From Pedobacter kyonggii (lineage in GTDB: Bacteria; Bacteroidota; Bacteroidia; Sphingobacteriales; Sphingobacteriaceae): a DNA stretch of 64,000 bases. Shown piece by piece: positions 34,567-43,095 of this stretch. Every line of letters begins with the position of its first letter. Within the stretch, counting starts at the first letter, position 1. The DNA is taken from positions 1-64,000 of the forward strand of contig NZ_SIXF01000030.1 of the NCBI RefSeq assembly GCF_004310665.1, in the 5' to 3' direction. The notes beneath the pieces are model-generated. The model had not been told where the DNA came from. It did not search any database and was given only the letters and a program-made list of their open reading frames with translations. The position numbers were made by a program, and so were the translations under genes.

Positions 34567-35379
34567 TTATAATATAGCTTGTCTGATTCGGATCAGTTTG
34601 GTTAATGTTTCTTCCAACAGGTCTAAATGTAGCATATTGGCACCATCCGATTTTGCATTTGCAGGATCAGGGTGTGTTTCAATAAATAAGCCATCTGCCC
34701 CTACTGCAATTGCTGCTTTAGCGATAGTCGAAATTAATTCTGGCTTACCGCCGGTAACCCCACTACTTTGATTGGGCTGTTGTAAGGAATGTGTGCAATC
34801 CATCACTACCGGAACGCCGAAACCCTGCATTTCGGGTAAACCACGGTAATCAACAATCAGATCCTGATAACCGAAAGTATTACCTCGATCTGTTAAAATC
34901 ACTTTGTTATTTCCGGCTTCTTTTACCTTTTCAACTGCAAATTTCATAGAACCTGCAGAAAGGAACTGACCTTTTTTAACGTTTACTACTTTTCCAGTTT
35001 CGGCGGCAGCAATTAATAAATCAGTTTGGCGACATAAAAATGCAGGGATCTGCAATACATCTACATAAGCAGCTGCCATTGCAGCCTCACCGCTTTCATG
35101 GATATCGGTGACTGTTGGCACACCAAATTCTCTACCAATACGTTCTAAAATGCGTAAAGCTTTTTCATCGCCAATGCCTGTAAAAGAACTTCCTTTGCTT
35201 CTATTTGCTTTTCGGTACGAACCTTTAAAAATATATGGGATCTGAAGCTTATCAGTAATTGTAATAATCTTTTCGGCAATTCTCATGGCAATATCCTCGC
35301 CTTCAATAGCGCATGGACCAGCCATTAAAAAGAAATTTCCCGAATCTGTATTTTTTAATTTATCTAAATAGTTAAGCAT
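34567..35379 (-). CDS. kdsA: 3-deoxy-8-phosphooctulonate synthase
   Basis: Condenses arabinose-5-phosphate with phosphoenolpyruvate to make Kdo-8-phosphate for lipopolysaccharide. 270 residues: FFLMAGPCAIEG, FKGSYRKANRSKGSSFTGIG, VTDIHE, and C-terminal GLFIETHPDP. The length and motifs match bacterial KdsA. A DUF2071 gene follows directly. kdsD, the preceding step, lies at 37743 on the other strand. Confidence 0.96.
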   Translation of the reverse strand: MLNYLDKLKNTDSGNFFLMAGPCAIEGEDIAMRIAEKIITITDKLQIPYIFKGSYRKANRSKGSSFTGIGDEKALRILERIGREFGVPTVTDIHESGEAAMAAAYVDVLQIPAFLCRQTDLLIAAAETGKVVNVKKGQFLSAGSMKFAVEKVKEAGNNKVILTDRGNTFGYQDLIVDYRGLPEMQGFGVPVVMDCTHSLQQPNQSSGVTGGKPELISTIAKAAIAVGADGLFIETHPDPANAKSDGANMLHLDLLEETLTKLIRIRQAIL

Positions 35380-35382
35380 AGT

Positions 35383-35458
35383 TGAGATGTGGGATGTGAG
35401 ACATAAGATCTAAGATCTGAGTTTGTCTCAAATCTAGTTTCCCCTATCTCACATCTAA
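35383..35458. repeat. AGATGTGAGAT-type inverted repeat upstream of kdsA
   Basis: GAGATGTGGGATGTGAGACAT at the left and ATCTCACATCTAA at the right, with internal AAGATCTAAGATCT. A related but different palindrome is at 39826-39866. Sits between recQ stop and kdsA start. Confidence 0.5.
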
Positions 35459-35461
35459 TTT

Positions 35462-37651
35462 TTAATTTCCTAGTTCTGACATGAATTTAATCCGCATCAA
35501 TTGAATTTCTTCGCGAGTATAATCGGTTTCACCTAATTCGTTAAGTGCTTCGTCGATAGAATCGCTTTCGGCTGCTCTGAAATAGTCAAATACTTCATCC
35601 TGTCTATCATCATCAATTACTTCATCAATGAAATAGTTTAGGTTAAGTTTAGTGCCAGAGTTTACAATCGATTCTACTTCTTTCAGAATTTCTTCGTAAG
35701 TGATGCCTTTCGAATCAGCAATATCTTCCAAACCAATCTGTCTGTCGATATTTTGAATGATCGAAACCTTCATCTGCGATTTATTGGCCTGAGTTTTAAT
35801 AATCAAATCGATAGGACGTTCGATATCGTTATCCTCGACATATTTTTTGATTAGTTCGATAAAAGGTGTTCCGAATTTCATCGCTTTACCCGAACCTACA
35901 CCAGAAATCTGGCGAAGCTCTTCCATCGTAATCGGGTAATGTGTACACATTTCCTCTAGAGATGGATCCTGGAAAACTACGAATGGTGGAACACTTTTCT
36001 GCTTGGCAATTTTTTTACGTAGCTCTTTAAGCAATGATAAAAGATGGGTATCTAAAGCACCTGTACCTTGTTTTACATCATCGTCATCGTCATCAGCACC
36101 ATTCTCTATTGGTTCGTTTAGTATGAATTTAAGGCTATAAGGGTTGATAATAAAATCTCTTCCCTGTTTGGTTAACTTTAATAAACCGTAATTGTCAATG
36201 TCTTTAAAAAGGTAATTATTTAAAACAGCCTGGCGGATAATCGATTTCCACATCAGCTCACCTTCTTCTTTACCAATTCCAAATTCAGGAATCTTACTGT
36301 GTTCGTAAGCAATGGTCTGAGCAGTTTCTAAACCTAAAAATACGTTTAACAAGTGTGCATCATCAAACTTTTCGCCTGATTTTTCGATAAATTTCAAAAC
36401 GGTTAACAATTGACTTTCTGCATCAAACTGCTTTTTAGGCTTTTTACAGTTATCACACATGCAGTTACAGCCCGTTTCATTAAAGTTTTCACCGAAATAA
36501 TGAAGGATCTGCTTACGTCTGCATACACCAGATTCAGCATAATCGATCACTTCTTTTAATATCTGTGTGCCAATTTCGCGTTCCGAAACCGGCTTATCTT
36601 TCATAAATTTAGCCAGCTTGTCTACGTCTTTTTGAGCATAGAAAGCAATACACACGCCTTCGCCACCATCACGTCCGGCTCTACCAGTTTCCTGATAATA
36701 ACCCTCCATACTTTTAGGCACATCATGGTGAATAACAAAGCGAACATCAGGTTTATCAATCCCCATACCAAAGGCAATGGTTGCAACAATAACCTCAGCA
36801 TCTTCCATCAAAAATTTATCCTGCGTTTCGGCCCTAACCTTGGGGTCTAACCCCGCATGATAAGGCAAGGCACTAATTCCATTCAGATTTAATGCTTCTG
36901 CCACTTCCTCAACTTTTTTACGGCTAAGGCAGTAAATAATCCCGGATTTGCCCGGATTAGATTTGATATACTTAATAATTTCTTTGGTAATGTCTCTTTT
37001 AGGGCGGATTTCGTAAAATAAGTTGGGCCTGTTAAATGACGATTTAAACAACGTTGCTTCTGTCATTCCAAGGTTCTTCATAATATCCTGCTGTACTTTT
37101 GGCGTAGCAGTTGCAGTTAATGCAATAATTGGAATGTTATTCCCCAATCCTGCAATAACCTGTTTAATCTTACGGTATTCCGGCCTGAAATCGTGCCCCC
37201 ATTCAGAAATACAATGCGCTTCATCAACGGCAACGAAAGAGATTTTAATCAGATTTAAAAATTCAATATTATCCTGCTTCGCCAGAGACTCTGGCGCAAC
37301 ATACAATAACTTAGTCTGACCGCTTAAAAGATCAGATTTAACTTGAGTAATTTCAGATTTATTTAGGGATGAATTAAGAAAGTGAGCAATACTGTCATTT
37401 CCACCAAAAGCCCTTAATTGGTCAACCTGGTTTTTCATCAAAGCGATTAGTGGAGAGATTACAATTGCTGTTCCTTCGCTCATTAAAGCGGGTAATTGAT
37501 AGCAAATAGACTTCCCTCCGCCTGTTGGCATAATAACAAATGTGTTATTGCCCTCTAAAATATTTGTAATGATCGACTCCTGATCACCTTTGAAATTGTC
37601 AAACCCGAAGAAATTTTGTAGGTTATCAAATAACGACTTTTTCACGTCCAT
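35462..37651 (-). CDS. recQ: ATP-dependent DNA helicase RecQ
   Basis: About 729 residues from the ATG at 37651. It has superfamily-2 helicase motifs: PTGGGKSICYQLP (Walker A), AVDEAHCISEWGHDFRP (DEAH), ALTATATPKV, and QETGRAGRDG; then a zinc-binding subdomain with four cysteines (CRRKQILHYFGE...CNCMCDNCKKP), winged-helix, HRDC domain (about 545-620) and an acidic C-terminal extension of about 100 residues longer than E. coli RecQ. An upstream TTG (37690) is disfavoured. It is divergent from kdsD, whose promoter overlaps the recQ start region. Confidence 0.95.
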   Translation of the reverse strand: MDVKKSLFDNLQNFFGFDNFKGDQESIITNILEGNNTFVIMPTGGGKSICYQLPALMSEGTAIVISPLIALMKNQVDQLRAFGGNDSIAHFLNSSLNKSEITQVKSDLLSGQTKLLYVAPESLAKQDNIEFLNLIKISFVAVDEAHCISEWGHDFRPEYRKIKQVIAGLGNNIPIIALTATATPKVQQDIMKNLGMTEATLFKSSFNRPNLFYEIRPKRDITKEIIKYIKSNPGKSGIIYCLSRKKVEEVAEALNLNGISALPYHAGLDPKVRAETQDKFLMEDAEVIVATIAFGMGIDKPDVRFVIHHDVPKSMEGYYQETGRAGRDGGEGVCIAFYAQKDVDKLAKFMKDKPVSEREIGTQILKEVIDYAESGVCRRKQILHYFGENFNETGCNCMCDNCKKPKKQFDAESQLLTVLKFIEKSGEKFDDAHLLNVFLGLETAQTIAYEHSKIPEFGIGKEEGELMWKSIIRQAVLNNYLFKDIDNYGLLKLTKQGRDFIINPYSLKFILNEPIENGADDDDDDVKQGTGALDTHLLSLLKELRKKIAKQKSVPPFVVFQDPSLEEMCTHYPITMEELRQISGVGSGKAMKFGTPFIELIKKYVEDNDIERPIDLIIKTQANKSQMKVSIIQNIDRQIGLEDIADSKGITYEEILKEVESIVNSGTKLNLNYFIDEVIDDDRQDEVFDYFRAAESDSIDEALNELGETDYTREEIQLMRIKFMSELGN

Positions 37652-37683
37652 TTTGTGTAATAAAATATGCGATGCTATTTTTG
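37652..37683 (+). promoter_or_regulatory. kdsD: Consensus promoter for kdsD: TTTG-N20-TATTTTTG
   Basis: TTTG (37652-37655) is exactly 20 nt from TATTTTTG (37676-37683), an ideal Bacteroidota promoter. Transcription would start near 37690, with a leader of about 53 nt to the TTG start. It lies immediately beside the divergent recQ start codon. Confidence 0.7.
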
Positions 37684-37742
37684 TATCCAAAATAACATAA
37701 TTTTACAAGAATTTCAAGTATTAACAGACAATTATTTTCTCT

Positions 37743-38711
37743 TTGAAAAGTAAAAAATCAATAATCCAATCGGCTGTAAGCACATTAGAGCTTGAGGCAG
37801 CAGCAATATTAAATGTTGCGACGAATATTAACAGCGATTTCGAAAAAGTCGTATCAAGCATTTTACATGGCAAAGGGCGGGTAATTGTTACTGGCATAGG
37901 AAAGAGTGCAATCATTGCACAAAAAATGGTAGCTACTTTTAATTCAACAGGTACCCCTGCTATTTTTATGCATGCCGCAGATGCTATTCATGGCGATCTG
38001 GGTATGATCCAGGTAGATGATATTGTAATCTGCCTCTCCAAAAGTGGAAATACGCCGGAAATAAAAGTGCTTACCCCCTTGTTAAAAACGTCTGGCAATC
38101 TACTCATCGGGATGGTTGGTGAATTGAATTCTTTTTTAGCCGAACAGGCCGATCTGATTTTGAACACTTCTTTCGAAAAAGAAGCCTGTCCGCATAATTT
38201 GGCGCCCACCACCAGTACAACGGCGCAATTGGCATTGGGCGATGCCTTAGCTATTTGTTTGCTGGAGTGCAGAGATTTTAACGAATCCGACTTTGCGAAA
38301 TATCACCCAGGCGGGTCGTTAGGTAAAAAATTGTATTTAAAAGCCCGGGATTTGGCTTTGTCTAATGAGAAACCTTCCATACATCCATCCGCATCAGTTA
38401 AAGACGTGTTAATAGAAATTAGTAAAAACCGTTTGGGGGCAGTCGTTGTTGTTGATAGCGATGATAAAGTACTTGGCATTATTACCGATGGTGATATAAG
38501 GAGGATGTTAGAAAATAACAATTCTATTGCAAACTTAAAAGCCGAAGATATAATGGGCAGAACGCCAAAGAGCATACAATTTGATGCTTTAGCAGTTCAT
38601 GCTTTAGATATTATTAAGCAAAATAACATTACACAGTTGCTAGTTCTAGAACAAAATACTTACTTTGGCATTATCCATTTACACGATCTCCTTAACGAGG
38701 GCATAGTGTAA
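37743..38711 (+). CDS. kdsD: Arabinose-5-phosphate isomerase (KpsF/GutQ family)
   Basis: Isomerises ribulose-5-phosphate to arabinose-5-phosphate, first step to Kdo. 322 residues: N-terminal SIS domain (about 30-180, GKGRVIVTGIGKSAIIAQK and LSKSGNTPE), then a CBS-domain pair (about 205-322). The frame begins with TTG at 37743 (KSKKSIIQSAVS...); no ATG is available before the conserved domain. manC starts 15 bp downstream. Confidence 0.93.
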   Translation: MKSKKSIIQSAVSTLELEAAAILNVATNINSDFEKVVSSILHGKGRVIVTGIGKSAIIAQKMVATFNSTGTPAIFMHAADAIHGDLGMIQVDDIVICLSKSGNTPEIKVLTPLLKTSGNLLIGMVGELNSFLAEQADLILNTSFEKEACPHNLAPTTSTTAQLALGDALAICLLECRDFNESDFAKYHPGGSLGKKLYLKARDLALSNEKPSIHPSASVKDVLIEISKNRLGAVVVVDSDDKVLGIITDGDIRRMLENNNSIANLKAEDIMGRTPKSIQFDALAVHALDIIKQNNITQLLVLEQNTYFGIIHLHDLLNEGIV

Positions 38712-38726
38712 TTTTTAAAATAAGAA

Positions 38727-39818
38727 ATGAATAAAGATTATTATGCATTAATTATGGCCGGTGGCGTCGGAAGTCGCTTTTGGCCAGTAAGTAGAACGGA
38801 ATATCCAAAACAGTTTATTGATTTTTTCGGTGTTGGAAAAACCCTGATTCAAAGTACTTACGAAAGATTTCTAAACATCTGTCCTCCTGAAAATATATTT
38901 ATCGTTACCAACGAAATTTATTCAGATTTAATTAAAAAGCAATTACCGCAATTAACAGATAACCAGATTTTGGCTGAGCCTTTAATGAGAAATACAGCCC
39001 CTTGTGTTGCTTATGGAAGTTTAAAAATAGCCGAGTTAAACCCTAATGCAACGATTGTTGTTGCGCCTTCTGATCATACCATCGCAGATATAGACGGCTT
39101 TATAGCATCTATTGAGCAATCTTTAGAGGCTGCTTCGAAAAATGATTGTTTAATCACTTTGGGTATTAAACCAAACCGCCCGGATACGGGTTACGGTTAT
39201 ATTCAGCATACAGATTACGTGCTCAACACCGATACTGATCTGCATAAAGTTAAAACCTTTACCGAAAAACCAAATTTAGAATTGGCAAAATCATTTTTGC
39301 AGAGTGGCGATTTCTTGTGGAATGCAGGGATCTTTATCTGGTCGGCTAAGGCGATATTGAATGCTTTCGAGAAACACCTTCCAGATATGTACGAAATATT
39401 TAATATCGGTAGATCTGAGTTGAATAAAGCTGGCGAAAAAGAATTTATCAATAATGCTTATTTTCAATGCACCAATATTTCAATAGATTTTGGAATTATG
39501 GAAAAAGCAGAAAATGTTTATGTGCTTCCATCTGATTTCGGCTGGTCTGATTTAGGAACCTGGGCGTCTATTTATGAGATGGCTGAGAAAGATTATGTGG
39601 GTAATGCGGTTATCCCTTCAGAGCAGGTACTGATGTTCGATTCATCGAACTGTATGGTGAATGTTCCTAAAGATAAATTGGTTATCCTGCAAGGCCTTCA
39701 CGATTACATTGTTGTAGAAAACAATAATATGCTGATGATCTGCCCAAGAAATGAAGAGCAAAAAGTTAAAGAGTTTGTTGCGGAGGTTAAATCGCGTTTT
39801 GGCAATAAATTCATCTAA
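38727..39818 (+). CDS. manC: Mannose-1-phosphate guanylyltransferase
   Basis: Makes GDP-mannose from mannose-1-phosphate and GTP for polysaccharide synthesis. 363 residues: nucleotidyltransferase motif LIMAGGVGSRFWPVSRTEYPKQF (about 8-30), APSDHTIADI, FTEKPNLELAK, and FLWNAGIFIW. It lacks the C-terminal phosphomannose isomerase domain of bifunctional ManC-AlgA enzymes. Separated from kdsD by 15 bp, so they form one transcription unit for surface polysaccharide/LPS precursors. Confidence 0.93.
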   Translation: MNKDYYALIMAGGVGSRFWPVSRTEYPKQFIDFFGVGKTLIQSTYERFLNICPPENIFIVTNEIYSDLIKKQLPQLTDNQILAEPLMRNTAPCVAYGSLKIAELNPNATIVVAPSDHTIADIDGFIASIEQSLEAASKNDCLITLGIKPNRPDTGYGYIQHTDYVLNTDTDLHKVKTFTEKPNLELAKSFLQSGDFLWNAGIFIWSAKAILNAFEKHLPDMYEIFNIGRSELNKAGEKEFINNAYFQCTNISIDFGIMEKAENVYVLPSDFGWSDLGTWASIYEMAEKDYVGNAVIPSEQVLMFDSSNCMVNVPKDKLVILQGLHDYIVVENNNMLMICPRNEEQKVKEFVAEVKSRFGNKFI

Positions 39819-39980
39819 ATAAATGTAAGATGGATGATGTAGCATAGTTTTCATCATCCATCTCATATTCCTATCTTATTCTGTTGTGAAAGATCCTGAA
39901 ACAACCCGATAGCTCGGGTTCAGGAAAACGAACCTCGAAGGGGATGTAACAATAGATATTGATATCATCAACCCGCTTAC
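39819..39980. repeat. Intergenic palindromes after manC
   Basis: Two structures: GATGGATGAT...ATCATCCATC (about 39830-39863) and a strong hairpin AACCCGA-TAGC-TCGGGTT (39903-39920) whose flanks TCCTGA/TCAGGA also pair. Either may terminate both manC and the convergent rlmB. No gene seen. Confidence 0.5.
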
Positions 39981-40748
39981 CTAAACTGTTCTTTGTCTAA
40001 CCGCTTCGTATAAAATTACTCCAGCAGCAACAGAAACATTTAACGATTCGATTTTTCCGGCCATTGGTATTTTAGCCAGGTGATCGGCTACCCTTAAAAG
40101 ATCGTTAGAAATTCCTTCATCTTCAGATCCCATTATAATTGCCGTAGGCATAGTATAATCTGGCGCATAAATAAAATCACTGGTTTTTTCGGTGCAGGCT
40201 ACTAGCTGCAGGCCACTTTCTTGTAGAAATAAACAGGTTTTGTGCAGGTTAGCATGGCGACAAATCGGAATGCTGAATAAGGCACCTGCAGATGTTTTAA
40301 TCGCATCAGCATTGATCTGTGCAGCATTTTTTAAAGGAACTACAATGGCGTGCACCCCTACACAAGCGGCCGTACGTGCAATTGCACCCATATTACGCAC
40401 ATCGGTCACACTATCTAAAACCAAAATTAACGGAACCTCGCCCTTTTCGAAAACAGTTGGAATAATGTCTTCAATATTCTGGTAGGTAATCGGCGAAATA
40501 ACCGCAATTACACCTTGATGGTTTTTCTGCGACATGCGGTTCAGTTTTTCTACCGGAACCGAGTTTAAAGGAATCAAAGTATCTTTTAAAAGGGCTTTTA
40601 ATTCTAAAAAAAGATCGCCGCCCAGACCGCGTTGCTGGTAAATGGTTTCAATGTCTCTTCCTGCTTTAACGGCTTCTATTACGGCCCTGATGCCGAATAC
40701 AAACTCATTATTCTCTTTTGCGCGTTGCGGTCTTCTAAAATTATCCAT
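39981..40748 (-). CDS. rlmB: 23S rRNA (guanosine-2'-O)-methyltransferase, SpoU/TrmH family
   Basis: A 255-residue SpoU-type methyltransferase. N-terminal L30e-like substrate-binding domain (about 18-90, FGIRAVIEAVKAG) and C-terminal SPOUT catalytic domain with LDSVTDVRNMGAIARTAACVGV, IIMGSEDEGIS and LNVSVAAGVILYE, motifs 1-3 of the family. In E. coli RlmB modifies G2251; the target here is by homology. A TACTTTTG -7 box lies 25 bp upstream. Confidence 0.92.
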   Translation of the reverse strand: MDNFRRPQRAKENNEFVFGIRAVIEAVKAGRDIETIYQQRGLGGDLFLELKALLKDTLIPLNSVPVEKLNRMSQKNHQGVIAVISPITYQNIEDIIPTVFEKGEVPLILVLDSVTDVRNMGAIARTAACVGVHAIVVPLKNAAQINADAIKTSAGALFSIPICRHANLHKTCLFLQESGLQLVACTEKTSDFIYAPDYTMPTAIIMGSEDEGISNDLLRVADHLAKIPMAGKIESLNVSVAAGVILYEAVRQRTV

Positions 40749-40765
40749 GTTTTGAAATTGTTAGG

Positions 40766-40773
40766 CAAAAGTA
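40766..40773 (-). promoter_or_regulatory. rlmB: Putative -7 box for rlmB
   Basis: Minus-strand TACTTTTG matches TAnnTTTG, 18 nt before the rlmB start codon. No strong -33 was seen. Confidence 0.4.
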
Positions 40774-40936
40774 TTCAAATAAAATGTTTTAGCCCTAAAC
40801 AATGTTCTCCTTATTAACATTTAATTGTTTAAAAATTTATATGCCATCATAAATCCAATAAAATTTAATCTGATTATGCTTCAATTTGTTAACAAACAGC
40901 TAGTAACTAATTCGAACAACCGCATCAAAATTTGAT

Positions 40937-40944
40937 TACTTTTG
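40937..40944 (+). promoter_or_regulatory. dnaB: Putative -7 box abutting dnaB
   Basis: TACTTTTG matches TAnnTTTG. It ends 5 nt before the ATG at 40949, so either the mRNA is leaderless or translation starts at the next in-frame ATG (40985). Confidence 0.4.
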
Positions 40945-40948
40945 TGGA

Positions 40949-42511
40949 ATGAGTATCGATAATGAACAAGGCGGAAAGAACAGTATGACTGCTAGAAAAA
41001 GCAGGTTAAGTAATACTATAAGTTCACAGGGGAAAATTCCCCCTCAGGCATTAGATCTTGAGGAAGCAGTTCTTGGAGCGTTAATGCTCGAAAAAGATGC
41101 GCTTTCTGCTGTAATTGATGTTTTGAAACCAGAGGTTTTTTATAACATTGCCCACCAGAAAATTTTTGAAGCGATTCATATTCTATTTCAAAAATCGCGC
41201 CCGGTTGATATTTTAACAGTAACGGCAGAACTGCGGACATTAGGCTCTTTAGAAATGGTTGGTGGCGCCTACTACATTACCAACTTAACCAATAGAGTTG
41301 CTTCAGCAGCGAATATCGAGTTTCACGCACGTATTATTTCTCAGAAATATATTCAGCGTGAACTGATCAGAATCTCTACCGAAATCATTACAAATGCCTA
41401 CGAAGATACGACTGATATTTTTGATCTCTTAGATCAGGCAGAAAAAGGACTTTTCGAAATTGCCCAGAATAACCTGCGTAGAGATACACAGAAAATGGAC
41501 GATATTATTAAACAATCGTTAGCTACACTTGAAGAGCTTCGTACCAAAACCGATGGTTTAACTGGTGTGCCAACTGGTTTTACAGGACTGGATAGAATAA
41601 CCGGTGGTTGGCAAAAGCAGGATTTAGTAATTATTGCTGCACGTCCGGCGATGGGAAAAACGGCTTTCGTACTAACCTGCGCAAGAAACGCCACCGTCGA
41701 TTTTGCAAAACCAACGGTAGTATTCTCGCTAGAGATGTCGTCAGTTCAGCTGGTTAATCGTTTGATTTCTGGAGAAGCAGAAATAGAGCAGGAAAAAATC
41801 AGAAAAGGAAATTTACAGGAATGGGAATGGCAGCAGTTACACAGTAAAATTGGCCGTTTAACCGAAGCTCCCCTATTAATTGATGATACGCCTGCACTAA
41901 ATATTTTTGAGTTCAGGGCAAAATGCAGAAGATTAAAATCACAATACGATATTCAATTGGTAATTGTCGATTACTTGCAGTTAATGCATGGTAAAGGCGA
42001 AGGAAAAGGCGGTGGTAACCGTGAGCAGGAAATTGGTAGTATTTCGAGGGCGCTAAAATCAGTTGCAAAGGAACTTGATGTTCCGGTGCTGGCGCTATCG
42101 CAGTTAAGTCGTGCGGTAGAGAGTAGACCAGGTTTACAGGGAAAACGGCCAATGTTATCCGATTTACGTGAGTCGGGTTCGATTGAGCAGGATGCGGATA
42201 TGGTATTATTCTTGTACCGCCCTGAATATTATGGTATTACCGAGGATGAACAAGGAAGATCGCAAGCGGGTATTGGTGAGGTTATCATTGCAAAACACCG
42301 TAATGGTGAAACCGGAATTGTACCACTTAAATTCGTAGGTAAATTTGTGAAGTTTACAGATTTGGAAGAAGACTTTAATGCGCCACCAAGTTCATTTGCG
42401 GCTGATCCTTCAGCTGGTATGTATCCATCACAGGATTTTGAAAAACAAAGCAACGTGATTATCCGCCCTTCAAAAATGGACGATTATAATGATGATGATC
42501 CACCGTTTTAG
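40949..42511 (+). CDS. dnaB: Replicative DNA helicase DnaB
   Basis: Hexameric fork helicase, 520 residues. N-terminal DnaB domain (about 30-135, PPQALDLEEAVLGALMLE) that binds primase, linker helix, then RecA-like ATPase domain with ARPAMGKTAFVLT (Walker A), VVFSLEMSS, VIVDYLQLM and LSQLSRAVESR, followed by a short Pro/Asp-rich tail. No intein. The first 12 residues are not conserved-looking; given the -7 box at 40937-40944, an alternate start at 40985 (MTARKSRLS) is possible. Confidence 0.96.
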   Translation: MSIDNEQGGKNSMTARKSRLSNTISSQGKIPPQALDLEEAVLGALMLEKDALSAVIDVLKPEVFYNIAHQKIFEAIHILFQKSRPVDILTVTAELRTLGSLEMVGGAYYITNLTNRVASAANIEFHARIISQKYIQRELIRISTEIITNAYEDTTDIFDLLDQAEKGLFEIAQNNLRRDTQKMDDIIKQSLATLEELRTKTDGLTGVPTGFTGLDRITGGWQKQDLVIIAARPAMGKTAFVLTCARNATVDFAKPTVVFSLEMSSVQLVNRLISGEAEIEQEKIRKGNLQEWEWQQLHSKIGRLTEAPLLIDDTPALNIFEFRAKCRRLKSQYDIQLVIVDYLQLMHGKGEGKGGGNREQEIGSISRALKSVAKELDVPVLALSQLSRAVESRPGLQGKRPMLSDLRESGSIEQDADMVLFLYRPEYYGITEDEQGRSQAGIGEVIIAKHRNGETGIVPLKFVGKFVKFTDLEEDFNAPPSSFAADPSAGMYPSQDFEKQSNVIIRPSKMDDYNDDDPPF

Positions 42512-43095
42512 GAATTAGTAATCTATCCATTATTCGGAACAAAACTCATTTTTATTTTTTAGCATAAAGGTTTAGCTTTTTCGAATTTTGCTCCTGCTTT
42601 TATATTATGATCTTTTTTGCTGTTCGACTTGGCTACTATTGACAGATCCCTAGAGTGGTCGTCTTCGCGCAGGCGGGGATCTTAAAGCGTTCGCTACAAG
42701 CGGTAGTTGTAAGATTGCTTCGTCGGCTGAAAATGCCTTCTCGCGATGACGATTCCTCACATCCTATCAAAAAAAACGCTGTCATTTATAATTTATGCAA
42801 TAAATTATCCCTAAACATAATAAAAAAGGATTTCAGTTGTAATAAAGTGTAAAAACTATAGGCACTGGCACGGAAAACCGACCTAGTAGCAGGGAACCAA
42901 CCAATCTAAACCCGATAGAACGAATGCTCCCGATTTAAGCACTGTATTTTTTGTTTTTTATTGTGTGCTTGCTTGTTTCACAGGTTTCATCGGAGCAGCA
43001 GTGATAGCGGGACTGCATTAGCCCAAAGTTTACTGTCTTTGCTTTCCAACTTTTAACAATTTTTCTATAAACCCGATGTTGGTACATATCTTATA
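42512..43095. other. 584-bp gene-free region with decayed repeats
   Basis: No credible gene. A short frame at 42655-42852 is mostly made of repeat sequence: 42711-42752 matches a decayed copy of the REP-like element seen at 20342-20408. Further on (about 42860-43015) are fragments such as AACCCGATAGAACGAATGC and AGTGATAGCGGGACTGCATT that look like other worn intergenic repeats. Nothing that suggests an RNA gene was recognised. Confidence 0.45.

Noticed and set aside
42655-42852. 65-codon plus-strand frame in the gap between dnaB and chrA
   Set aside because: Much of it is a decayed REP-like repeat; base composition and residues (RSLQAVVVRLLRRLK) look like translated repeat and not protein.
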